NCBI GenBank assembly: GCA_019925795.1
Contig: CM034315.1
Coordinates: forward strand, 22,673,867 to 22,737,866
DNA length: 64,000 nucleotides
Direction of reading: 5' to 3'
From: Dendrobium chrysotoxum
Taxonomy: Eukaryota > Streptophyta > Magnoliopsida > Asparagales > Orchidaceae
Shown here: in pieces, positions 54,416 through 64,000 of the stretch
Position numbering within the stretch: the stretch's first letter is position 1
How the letters are laid out: each line of letters begins with the position of its first letter
The notes under the pieces: generated by a model
Database searches by the model: none
What the model saw: only the letters and a program-made list of their open reading frames with translations
Told to the model about the DNA's origin: nothing
Made by a program: the position numbers and the translations under genes

Positions 54416-56823
54416 TGAAAGTCTACAGTACACATAAGAGGAGGGTGAAATGGTGTGTAACTTAAAAAATTTTGTAATTATGCAAAATCCTTTAAAAAAG
54501 ATCAATTTCTTCTCTTTTGCAAAATATTAAAAATAAGATCATTTCTTTTAGGAATAATTGTATATAAAAATTATCTTTTAAAATGAAACACCAAAATGAT
54601 TTAATAAAGATAATACTTTTTTTTTTAAATTTTCTAAAACATCAAAAGAAGATTAACTATCACAAGTTAATTTGTTTTTGTTTTAAAAATGGATTCTAAT
54701 AATGATATTACTATTCAACATTTAACAATAAAATGCAAGAAAATAAAAAAAATTAAAAATAAAAGTAAGAACAAGAAAACAAGTTTATACTAGTTTGACC
54801 AACTAGGTGTATGTCCGTTTCAATTTGTACTCTCTCCTTTAACTCCTAGAAAGGTGAAGAATTCCATTTCCTTCATAGGGTAATAATGAAACCTTTACAA
54901 CACTCTTCTCCTCGAAAAGCCTCCAAATCCTGGCCTCCTTGGCTAGATCCATGTGGTACACAAAACCACCTTAAGATTTTCATAGTCCTTACAAAAGGAC
55001 ACTTCAAAGCTCTTCACCATGAGCTTTGGCTAAAACCTAAAGGAATAATAGATATGATTGCCAAAAATGTGTAATTTGCATTAATAAAAAATATAATAAG
55101 TACGACTACATATGACTATGCACACTACTCTACTCTCTCAAGAAAGTGTAAAAGGGATGAGTAAGATTCATATTATATATACTCCTCCATAGAAAAGAAC
55201 TATCTAAATCATACTTACCATAGAAATTAGTAGCCTTATTACATCTTTTAGTACATAGTGAAAGACCACCTGATGAAATTTTGAATAGCAAGCTCCTCTC
55301 ATATTATCTCAAGTAAATTCCATAAAAAAATTGTACAACCATTTAATAACACTAATATTATCTCCTTCAATAAGAGCACATGTGGCTTCATACATCCAAG
55401 CTCAATAAGATTTTGCAAAGAAATGATAGATTGAAATTCTACTTGAGTATTGTCCTGATGTTTAGAATGCAAATAAGCCACCACCATCAGTTCACCCCTA
55501 TCACTTTGAATGATAATTCACATACTAATTGAATGATAGGAATTAAGACCCCATCCACATTAAATTTTATCTACACAGGAGGGTGGGACCAATGTTGAGA
55601 AAATAACTTGCTTGGCTGTGTGGATAAATAATTAAGTGAATACCTTACTAATATTTCAAGAACCATCTTAAGAAATTCATCATGCTTCTCAAATCTTTCC
55701 TCTCTCAATCCTCTCTAAAGCCTTTTATAGATCTTTGAAAACTCTCTCTTGAAGCTCTCAAGAAATCTCAATGGCTTTAAAACTCTCCAAAGCTCCCAAA
55801 AAACTTATTATGGCTTCTTAAAGGTGAAGTATTTACAAGGTGGCTTCAAAAGAAACCCTTAAAAGGCTTATTATTAGAATTGTTAGCTTAGTCGTATAGT
55901 CTAATCAAAAAATCATATAGTGTGATTAGTTCAACGAACCTAAAATCCTAAAAAATTATTTATTATTTCATCAAACTAAATTATATATATCATATAGTAT
56001 GATTAGTTCATTTTCTCTTACCAGGACATTTTATCGATATGTATGATTACAAATTATACCAACATGCTCTCTATTTATTTGGCCACTATGCTATAGATCA
56101 TACACCATGAAATTTTACTAATTCAATTTTTAATTGCTATCCTTGATTCTCAAGTACTACATAGGTAAATATCATAGATAATCATGCAGTATGATATGAA
56201 ATGTACAATACAATATGTTCAATTTTGAATTTACTTATTTAAAAAATAATAGATAAAAGGCTAGTTTAATTTAAATATTATTGATCTTATAGTTTGACCT
56301 TGGTCTTATAGTACATTTATTTTATTAAATTTTATTTATTTTTTTTATAAATTAAGACAACTTGATTTTTAAAACAACACTTATTCCGCATATAGTATAT
56401 AGAATGAACCATGTCACACATTATGATCTATAGAAAACCAAAAGTTTAAATTAACTTTTAATTTTTCTTATGTTTGACCTATTTTACTCTCATATGCATG
56501 TGCTTGTTTGTTTTGCAAATCATATACCTAGCATAATTATAAGAAGACTAAAGAAAATAAAAAATGAAAATAAAATTTATATTACTTTGGAAGTCTTTTT
56601 TTCTTTGGTGACATTATTTCATTAATCAAGATTGCTCATACTTTTATGATTGCCATTAGTGTGTGTCCAACATCATTTGACCTTTATTTTTTTTATATAA
56701 CTGAAATATTAGTTTAAACAAAGGAGACCTGCACACCCTAATTCATTAGCTTAATTATCACATCCAATAATATTTGTGATATTTAAAACTCTATTTATCT
56801 CATTAGGCTCGTGGGGTCCAACA
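54416..56823 (-). repeat. Copia F LTR (3' LTR), with LINE insert
   Basis: TGAAAG at 54416 and the minus-strand start TGTTGGACC at 56823, next to a polypurine tract at 56824. Length 2,408 bp, or about 1,840 without the inserted LINE piece, which fits D. It shares the segment with 'tagtttgaccaactaggtgt' that corresponds to 'ggttcggtcaacttgacc' in A-D. AT-shifted palindrome-like motifs occur around 55890-56240. No primer site lies at its low end; the sequence passes straight into E gag. Confidence 0.75.
55063..55640 (-). pseudogene. 5'-truncated LINE in F LTR (RNase H part)
   Basis: The low end 'ttgcattaataaa' equals the 3' end of LINE J. Upstream on the minus strand a decayed RNase H of the plant LINE type can be read (55299-55487 and around), with 'VEFQSIISLQNLIELGCMK' and a proximal 'PPVWIKFNVDGVL'. 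It has lost all of ORF1, endonuclease and RT. The 5' edge is uncertain and no target duplication was found. Confidence 0.68.
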
Positions 56824-56838
56824 ATCTCCCTTATTTAA
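56824..56838 (-). other. Polypurine tract of copia F
   Basis: Minus strand TTAAATAAGGGAGAT just before TGTTGGACC. It matches the tract of D in place and wording and fixes this LTR as the 3' LTR of F. Confidence 0.72.
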
Positions 56839-56967
56839 TGAGGGTAAACATTTTTTTATAGAAAAATCATATAAAAAATTCTATTATTTGAAAAAGTGCT
56901 TCTCTCCCTTAATTCATGCCTCTGGTAATTATAAGCTTAAAGATAAATTTAAATATAGAGACATATG

Positions 56968-56969
<2 letters not shown>

Positions 56970-57062
<93 letters not shown>
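56970..57062. repeat. (TA)n microsatellite
   Basis: An almost uninterrupted run of TA dinucleotides of about 92 bp at the 3' end of LINE J. It probably grew from an (AT)-type LINE tail or the TA-rich target duplication. Confidence 0.95.
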
Positions 57063-57065
<3 letters not shown>

Positions 57066-57106
57066 AAAATTGCAATTTTGCATTAATAAAGAAAACCTAA
57101 TACAAA

Positions 57107-57663
57107 CTAATAAACGACAGAATATCTATCACATTCCTCCTTTAACAAAGAAATAAAAGGAGGAATATTATTACAACTAACATCATCCCAATAAAAGTCT
57201 CTAATAATAGCAAAGTTAGCACATAAATTGGCTAACTTATTACAATTTCTATTGGAAAATTGAAATAAATCTTGATTGAAATATTTTAAGAAATACAATT
57301 CCTACATCCACTGATCTTCATTAAACCAATTAACTTTTCTTATAGAATCTTGAAGTAACTTGATAATATAAAAGTTATCACCTTCTATTATAATCACTTT
57401 GCATTCAAACATCCATCCTTACCATCATCTTCCTCAATGATTGGGCAACCAAAAGTTTCAACTGAGATATATCCCAATGTAAGCAACTGAATCCAAACAC
57501 TAACAAAAAATTTTCCTTTATGATATCTAAACACTCCTTCGATTCCATCTTTATATGATCTTAACAACAATGCATCAATGTTAACTTTAATCCATTCAGG
57601 AGGAGGATGGTGCCAATGATTATTATGCAGCTGTGAGAGCTGATTAACACCCCAATGTCCCAT
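57107..57663 (-). pseudogene. LINE J RNase H domain
   Basis: Minus strand: 57394-57663 reads 'PPPEWIKVNIDALL', where the usual first catalytic Asp ('VNVDGA') is kept, followed by 'GVFRYHKGKF'. 57107-57298 reads 'CNKLANLCANFAIIRDFYWDD', the usual closing block with the final Asp region, and ends 'LLKEECDRYSVVY'. A decayed stretch lies between. This is the C-terminal RNase H of plant L1-type ORF2. Confidence 0.82.
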
Positions 57664-59000
57664 AAGGGAATTAATTTAAGGCAAAATAGTATAACTAATT
57701 ACATTAGCAGCTATTCCAACCAAACTATCCACAGAGCATCCATGCTTCAATTTATTTCTACTATTCCATGATAAATAAATTGTTATACAATACATATTAG
57801 TAAAACATGAATTCGTACATGCTAACCTTTCCAAACCCACACAACATTTAGCAAAGGATTAGAAAACAAGAATATGAAAGCCCCATTAATTAAGATTTTT
57901 AAATACTAGAATAAGTTTCAAGCATTCTATTGCAATATGCTATGAATTTTCAATTGTTTGGATACTCTAGGACAAACATTAGTATCAAGTAATCTTCTAT
58001 ACATAAGAAAACCATTTATAGGAATAGCATTTCTGAATAACCGTCACCTAAAGAACTCCGCACATGGTTTTAGTTTTAATTTCTTCACCCATTTCCAATA
58101 CATATCTTTTGAATCATCTATATCTCCTTTCAACGAAGCCTCAAAGCCAAAGCAGAAATTGATTTCCCAGAAATCTATCTTTTAAGTTCCATTTGATCAT
58201 TCAATAATTTTGTAAAAATATTAATTTGTTGTATAAGCTTAACCAACTGCTTCCCAAATAATATCTTCAGCTCTACCTCATTCTATTCACTATTATCTAG
58301 TAATTTATCAACAATATTGTCCATATCTTCAAAATCCCTATACTTCTATCATGATTCCATGCATCCTTTAAGATATTAATAGATACACCTTAAGAAACCT
58401 TCCATAACACAATTGGTTGAAGATATTTACCTCCATTAACAATAATTTTCCATGTAGAAGAATAATCTTTCTTAATCTCATAATTCCAAATATCTCTCCC
58501 ATATTTAGCAATCAGATTTCTATTAAGAAGAGATTCATGTAGCCAACCCCACGTAGTGGGATAAAGGCTTGATGTTGTTGTTGTTTTAATAAAATTCCAT
58601 GCTAGTCTTACTCTCAATGGTCCCACCTTATATGTGGCCGAATGAAGACCACGACCTCCCTTTCTTTTTACATTACAAAGCACATCCTAAGCTACATAAT
58701 GAAGTCCATGTTTGCCATTTTGCTTATGCCAAATGAAATTCCTAAACTTTTTTATCTAAATCATTCAATAATCTAATAGGAACTAATGAATGAGTAGATA
58801 GAAAAACTAGAAGAGAAAGAAATGCAACTTTAACAAGAATAATTTTGCCAGCTAAAGAAATAAATCTATTTCACCAAGCATTCTTTCTATTTAAAGACTT
58901 CTCCATTATATTTTGAAAAAAAAAAACAACAAGTATTAGAAAATCTTAATTTATATCATCGTTGTCAAAATCCTCTCCTTGCTTTAATCTAGTTGGAATT
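57664..59000 (-). pseudogene. LINE J region after RT (zf-RVT type)
   Basis: Reads 'GGRGLHSATYKVGPLRVRLAWNFIKT' and 'LLNRNLIAKYG.DIWNYE' (58390-58683), typical of the segment between RT and RNase H in plant LINEs ('GGLGLR...NxALLAKWxWR'). A cysteine-rich zf-RVT motif is not clearly kept. The remaining stretch 57664-58389 and 58684-59000 is broken by stops; parts such as 'FRNFIWHKQNGKHGLHYVA' are readable. Confidence 0.75.
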
Positions 59001-59580
59001 ACTACCATTAACCAAGATATATAATCTAGGACCCACAACACACTCCATTATAAGTTTCAAAAATTTGATTGGAAACTCAAAATACTCCAAGACTTATCTT
59101 AAAGTACACCACCCCATACTATCATAAGTTTTTTTCTTATTAATTTTGACCACCAAGAAGCCTTTTGTAGCTTTAGAAAATCTTAATTTGTTAAACACTT
59201 CTTGAGCAAGTAACACATGATCAGATAACGAACGCCCTTTCACAAATGCAATAGAAATCATCCATACACCTTTATTTAGAACATTTAGCTCCCCAATCAC
59301 AAATTGTGAAGAAGATTCAATCATACAGAATGAAGCAATATTTGATCTCCATAATGCAAGAATACCACCTGACATTCCCTCAGAAGGAAAATGAAAAAAA
59401 ATCCTAATCTCTTGTAATGAGCCTATTTACCTCCACTCTATCAATGGAAGATAATTTAGTATCCAACAACCCAACAAAAAGAACACCAAAATATTTCACG
59501 AACTCTTTTAAGTATAGAGAAACCTCCCTCTTTCAAGCTCCTCTACAATTCCAAAAAGCAATAGCAGACATTAACAATCT
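59001..59580 (-). pseudogene. LINE J endonuclease joined to RT by deletion
   Basis: Minus strand: the endonuclease start ('FGIVEELERGRF' with the altered WNCRGA block) from about 59560. At 59094-59375 one frame reads 'MSGGILALWRSNIASFCM' (endonuclease), then 'VWMISI', then directly 'FVKGRSLSDHVLLAQEVFNKLR' and 'KKTYDSMGW' (RT). In intact relatives the second half of the endonuclease and the first part of RT, well over a kilobase, lie between. The deletion leaves the frame open. Confidence 0.82.
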
Positions 59581-61600
59581 AAAGGGGAATGACCCCACTC
59601 CTTTCTTTATTCATCACATCAAATTTCCTATTTCTAGGAAGAATCTTCACTGGACCTATAGACTTAAGTTCATTATTAAGCCTTATTTTAACAACATCAG
59701 AACTCCCTTCTCCAGAACCATCAACGCTAGAAGCCTTAGGCTCTTTTCCCTTATTAAGCCCAATCTGCATCAACTTCAACTTCCATTCCAGCACAATCTC
59801 CCACTAACCCTTCACCAATCATCTCCTCATCAATAATTCCACTTAAAACATTAAACTTGTTTACCTCAGTAGGAATTAAAGATGGATTAGAAAAAAAATT
59901 CATACTAGAAACTGTTTGCATAACAGAACCCTTCAAACGATACAACATCAGATAACTTTTGCTTGAGGAATTATTTAAGACAGCTTCTTCCACAGTAGTT
60001 TTATTCACACTATCATTCTTTATAACTCCATTGTTCACACAATTTTTAACACATCACAATTAGTCTTTACATTAGTCACTTTGTTTGAATCACCATCTTA
60101 AAGAGTCTTCACAGAATTCTTTAACATGAACTTTTTCAGAATTCCACCTCGATTTAAATTTCTAGTAGAAGATTTAACTTTATTCCTACCATAATTGACA
60201 TGAATCCAAGGCCCATATTTAGAATTCCTTTCAACATCAATAGGAATATTATCTTCAACATCAACTACAGCATAGCTAAATTTAATAGCATCAGATGAAC
60301 CTTCCTTAACTTCAAAACTGATCTCCAAATAATCATTCTTTTTGACTGATCAAACCACACTTGAAGTAGAAAGTAGAAGCCTTTTCATATTCAATCTTCT
60401 AAAAAGAAACAGCCTGAAAGGCCTTCAACCCATACACCCAACGGAAGCTGACTATCTAGCAGAATACAAACACATACTCTATCATATTCTCTTCTTCCCC
60501 ATTGAAACATGTTACCATCTAATATTAAAGGTATTCCAACCTTTGAAGCTATTATGGTAACATTTATCTCATCCCAACATTACAATGGGAGATGGGGCAT
60601 TCTAATCCAAACTAATGATGACATTCCCTTCAAAGATGCAGGTGTAAAATTTGGAGACCACTTATCAAAACCTATAATATTCCCATTCACATACCAAGGT
60701 CCACTGCTAACAACAGCTTCCAAAGTTTTTGTAGATTGAAAAGTATAATGGATCCTCTCTAATCCAAGAATCATTTGATGAAATTGACCACATCGACTCC
60801 ACTGATGTCGTAATTCAGAACAAATCATATGAAATGGAAATTTTCATAAACACTTTAACAACCAATGCATTTTGCAGTTTTTGTGTTTTAGCCAACTCAT
60901 TTTGAACTTGAAGTTTTACTGCCTTCCCTTTACATGTCAACACAGAGTTCAGTTCAGAATTCATAATTTTATTGTTAGGATGTTTTGTACAAGATTTAGG
61001 AATATCCTGCTGCTCCCTTATTTCAGCTACTGGAACATCTACTTTGTTAACTCGTCCATTAATAAAACTGACACCTTCAATGACATTTTGATAATTAGCA
61101 GAAGCCTTTTTATCAATATTAAGGTTACACTGATCTTTTTATTCTAATTCAACAACCGTAGCATTAGAGTCCAACTCTCCTTTCAATTCAGAAGTTGAAT
61201 TTAAATTACAAAATCTATTAACAAAAATCTCCATATCTAAAGATGATGAAGCTTCAAAATCATTAGCTCCCTTAAAAACATCATCCTTGAATTTAAAACC
61301 CTCAGATGAATAAAGACTTTTAAAGACCCCATCAGCCATCACACCTTACCTTTGCCAACAATATGTACATTCTTCTTTATGAATGAATTCGATCCATCCT
61401 TAATCACGAAAGGAGCTTCCTTTACATTCCTTCTTCAATTTCCACTAAAAGAAGATCCAGCTGAGCCTTTGAACAGACGACATTCTTTAGAACATTCAAT
61501 TATTTTGCATTCGACTTGACCTGCTGAAATGTCTGGACCCGCCAGAATGACAACTGTAGATGGTCGACGACCTTCTACCGCTATAACAGAATTATCAAAA
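59581..61600 (-). pseudogene. LINE J ORF1
   Basis: Minus strand. A start segment near 61600-61340, then a DUF4283 domain at about 60580-60830 ('GLERIHYTFQSTKTLEAVVSSGPWYVNG' and 'LVWIRMPHLPL') and a zinc-knuckle-like region ('FYFKCG') near 60390, followed by 'KYGPWIHVNYGRNK' (60098-60328) and a basic tail with 'KEPKASSVDGSGEG' (59579-59794). The family protein binds RNA. It is broken by stops and shifts. Plus-strand frames over the same bases are shadows. Confidence 0.76.
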
Positions 61601-61697
61601 AATAGTGGCAATTTGAATTTTGAAAAAAAATGAAACTCTCTCTCTCTCTAGAAAATGGGACTCTCTCTAGAAAACCTTTCTCACACATGAATTATAT

Positions 61698-62963
61698 GTA
61701 TGGATAATAAAGTATAAAAAATTATTTTTTTATATTTAAAACTTGACAAAAGTATAAAATTTAATTAAACACTTAAGAAAAATGCAAATATAATACAACA
61801 CATATTTATTCAATATAATAACACAATTGGAAAACACATTGCTCCCCATTTTTGTATCTCAATAAGATGAGGAAAAAATGTGAATATATAATAAAAATTA
61901 AAATAATACAATACTTAAAAATTAAATGATCATTTATCTTATGGAGGGGGTAATGGGTGAAAATACCCATAGAGGAGGAAAAATTACTCCTGAAACTAAT
62001 TGTGATTCTCATGTTATCATTGCATCTCTTCCTACCTAAGATTCTATCACTGAATATAGTCATCCACTTTTAGTTCTAGCTTGACGAAGTTCTTGAACCA
62101 CTCATCTTGAGAATAATTTAGTGTAGCAAATAGAATAAGTGGGTTCCCCTTCTTTTTTTACCTCCTATACACCATTGCTCTTTGTTGTCCTATTCACCTC
62201 CCTATAAATGATGAAAGGAGTGGTCCATGAAGGTAGAATGGATGTGGTTGGGTGATTGAGGGTAGGTGATGTTACACTTGGCTTTTAAGACATATGTAAT
62301 GACGTGTCTTAAGGTTAGGTTTTACTTTCAATTGAGCTCTAGGGTGCCTAATGGTGGTGAGATTTTCTATATACCACATTAAAAGATTAGCCACATTAAA
62401 TTGGGTTTCAATTAAGCATTAGTAGATCACAATGGATAGAAGTGAGGTAATGTTAATCTTATCACCAACTTTAGGGATGAGAGTTTATTGAAGAACATGC
62501 TAGATAACATAAAAATTCAACACGATCATGCTAGCTAATGACTGGTAATGGTTAAGTGATGGATTCCTAAGAGTCATTTTCATTGAAGTCGAATTATAAT
62601 AAAGGTCAACACTAGGATTTTGAGGTGCTACACCAGTATTAAAGATGTGGAGGTATTCATACAAATCTTGATCTATTATGGTTATAAATATCCCATACAC
62701 TTGGGAGTACATGGCTGTCCTTTTCGTGTTAATTCTAAGGTTTGTGAAAAATTCCAAGGGTAATTTTGGAGTGTTAGGAGAATATTAGGGACATAAGAAA
62801 TTAAAGGATGTATCTACAAAGAGATCATATATTTGGTATGATGGACTCTCCTAGATGACCACCTTGGTGATAGTGGTAGATGCCTCCTTATATCTTTGTA
62901 GGCTTCTTCATCCTCTTTCATTCAAGACCAGTCATTTTTTCCATCTTTAGAGGAAATTCCCAT
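61698..62963 (-). pseudogene. Copia F ORF3
   Basis: Related to ORF3 of D: 62500-62757 reads 'MEFFTNLRINTKRTAMYSQVYGI' then 'DLYYNSTSMKM', and the following decayed stretch has 'IPKVGDKINITSLLSI' and 'VANLLMWYIENLTTIR'. A candidate ATG with upstream TATA-like sequence is at 62963. Stops and at least one shift break the frame. Beyond the matching block a longer C-terminal region reads to about 61806. D shows a shorter tail. Function unknown. Confidence 0.6.
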
Positions 62964-63070
62964 TATCCAAGCTCTTTTACTTTCCTTAGAAGAGAGGGTG
63001 TCTTTAGAATTCTTAACATAAGAGAGATCAAGAGACAAGTAAAGAGTGCGTAAAAAATGGTAAGTCTTAA

Positions 63071-63084
63071 CCCTATTTATATAA
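63071..63084 (-). promoter_or_regulatory. TATA-like box upstream of F ORF3
   Basis: Minus strand TTATATAAATAGGG, about 108 bases before the candidate ORF3 ATG (62963) and directly after the palindrome-like array. It is in the same order as in D. Confidence 0.55.
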
Positions 63085-63089
63085 TTTCA

Positions 63090-63420
63090 CCTCTAATAAA
63101 TTATATAATACGATATGGATTGTATAGTATGAAGCTTAATATGATAGATCATCCTGATGGCTTTTTAATATCTATTTTGATTTACTTAATCATACTCTAT
63201 GATAAGACTTGTACAATATGATTTTGGACTTTTTGATCATCCAAATAACTATTCTAAATGGCTAGTTAACTAAGTTAACTTGTATAGTATTAAGTAAATC
63301 AGATAGTACAAAATTTTCTATAGTTTGTTCTAAATAGTTATTGTGTTGACCAAAATATCATACAATGGTGCATGTGTTTATAGTACAAAATGATTTGTAT
63401 CTATTTTTTAATCCTTTCTT
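63090..63420 (-). promoter_or_regulatory. Degenerate palindrome array upstream of F ORF3
   Basis: AT-shifted forms of the paired motif: one pair at about 63090-63150 with spacer ATGGAT and one at about 63187-63222 with spacer AAGACT, plus half sites (near 63140, 63290 and 63360). Weaker than in D, and placed in the same position. Confidence 0.5.
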
Positions 63421-63540
63421 ATTTTTGGTGAACAAAAACCTTCTAACACATGTAATCACATCACCATATAAAAATACATCAAAAAATTATGATCACATCT
63501 CAATATGAATGCATCACAAACATATAAACCAATTCAGCAC
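63421..63540. other. Short spacer in copia F
   Basis: AT-rich sequence between the array and the RNase H segment. It is far shorter than the matching stretch in D (42185-43510). Confidence 0.35.
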
Positions 63541-64000
63541 AAAGGTCTAGGCATCTAGATTTATCATTCCTAATCTAGTTTTGAGTGCAATAAATCTCTC
63601 TTAATTGCATGCCTTTATAAAAATATGTGCTAAATTCTTTTTTGTATCCATAAATTGAATATCAAAATTGCCCTTAAATTTATGATCTACAATGAAATGA
63701 TGTCCAACATATATAAGCTTTGTATGTGAATAGTGAATTAGATTTATCATGACCTAAATAGCACTACTATTATCACAAATAATTTGGATGGTGCCCACAT
63801 GTAGGCTAAAATTAAGAATTTGTTGCTTTAGCCACAAGACTTGGGTAACACAGCTTCTATATCAATATGATCTACGTTTACAATGAATAGGGCTGCAAAT
63901 TTTTATTTTTTGTTTGACTAGGAATTTAGTGAATGTTCAACAAATTGGCATGTTCCTAATGTTCTTTTATGTCAACTTATATCCTACAAAATTAGAATCT
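63540..64000 (-). pseudogene. Copia F RNase H, cut by window edge
   Basis: Base-level similarity to 345-790 of A and to the D and C equivalents, including the stretch corresponding to 'agttgcta.atg.tgtagctc' and to 'actagtgttatcacacagaac'. It is the RNase H coding region of a copia pol, with the upstream part outside the window. Stops are present throughout. Confidence 0.78.

Larger units (their letters stand above)
56976..61682 (-). mobile_element. LINE J (plant L1 with RNase H), internally deleted
   Basis: Minus strand: 5' untranslated region with GAGA tracts and two 'tctctctag' duplicates, ORF1, endonuclease joined to RT, an RT/zf-RVT region, RNase H and a 3' end followed by (TA)n. It is flanked by 15-bp near-identical repeats (56961-56975 and 61683-61697, one mismatch) containing ATGAATTATAT, so it is a target-primed insertion with both ends intact. 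A large internal piece is missing (see endonuclease/RT entry). Confidence 0.86.
54416..64000 (-). mobile_element. Copia element F, extends beyond window
   Basis: Minus strand: 3' LTR (54416-56823), polypurine tract, ORF3, an internal array with promoter-like sequence and RNase H (63540-64000), which continues off the right edge. A complete LINE (J) separates the polypurine tract from ORF3. It is diverged from A-D, AT-rich, and similar in state to E. I read F as inserted into the gag of E. Confidence 0.78.

Noticed and set aside
56970..57062. (TA)n run as an origin or centromere signal
   Set aside because: It sits exactly at the 3' end of LINE J and is explained as its tail or a microsatellite.
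59417..59836. 139-codon plus-strand frame
   Set aside because: It is antisense to the LINE J ORF1 tail and endonuclease start, which are recognisable on the minus strand.
1..64000. tRNA or rRNA genes
   Set aside because: Initiator-Met-tRNA complementarity is found only as 19-bp primer sites; no cloverleaf or rRNA-like conserved stretch was seen by eye.

Overview
This window looks like nuclear DNA of a flowering plant, from a repeat-dense, probably heterochromatic block. I see no host gene, tRNA or rRNA. Almost everything I can identify is a transposable element, most of them broken and many inserted into one another. The clade assignment rests on plant-type SIRE/Maximus-like Ty1-copia elements with initiator-Met-tRNA primer sites, Tat- and Athila-like Ty3-gypsy remnants, a CACTA (En/Spm) element, a Tourist-like MITE and plant L1 LINEs. 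I cannot name the species.

Layout. 1-6192: copia A (minus strand), gag-PR-INT-RT-RNase H with its 5' LTR. 6193-9756: Tat-like gypsy H (minus), a truncated LTR, a tandem array and integrase. 9757-17671: copia B (plus), whose 5' LTR is split by a 4,090-bp CACTA element (9981-14070); the CACTA carries a LINE fragment that is itself split by a MITE. 17672-26612: copia C (minus), truncated at its 3' side, with a second LTR inserted inside its own LTR. 26613-29790: AT-rich DNA I cannot assign. 29791-33378: gypsy-type LTR sequence holding a divergent 1.8-kb solo copia LTR (G). 33379-35235: LINE K remnant. 35236-38735: AT-rich DNA and an Athila-like gypsy remnant. 38740-54415: old copia E, split by the nearly complete copia D (38954-51947), which holds a solo LTR in its RNase H region. 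54416-64000: copia F (minus), running off the window, with one truncated LINE in its LTR and a nearly full-length LINE (J) in its 3' region. Clear target-site duplications support five insertions: CACTA, MITE and three solo LTRs. A 15-bp duplication with one mismatch supports LINE J, and a shorter T-rich one supports D.

The most unusual signal lies inside the copia family. Each LTR carries an array of 15-bp palindromes, approximately ATCGTCCNGGACGAT, arranged in pairs separated by 6 bp, so the two centres are 21 bp apart (two helical turns). In the two clearest LTRs there are seven pairs about 94-119 bp apart, ending shortly upstream of the presumed core promoter. A second array lies inside elements D and F, just upstream of a TATA-like box and of an extra ORF between RNase H and the 3' LTR. 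This suggests a duplicated LTR-type promoter dedicated to that ORF. Downstream of the LTR TATA box is a 39-bp tandem repeat whose unit can form a hairpin; stem sequences differ between subfamilies but keep pairing, which hints at a selected RNA structure.

The elements look old: frames carry many stops, often TGG to TGA/TAG changes as expected from cytosine deamination. All coordinates are hand-derived; domain edges are approximate, while TSD-defined boundaries are exact to the base unless marked approximate.
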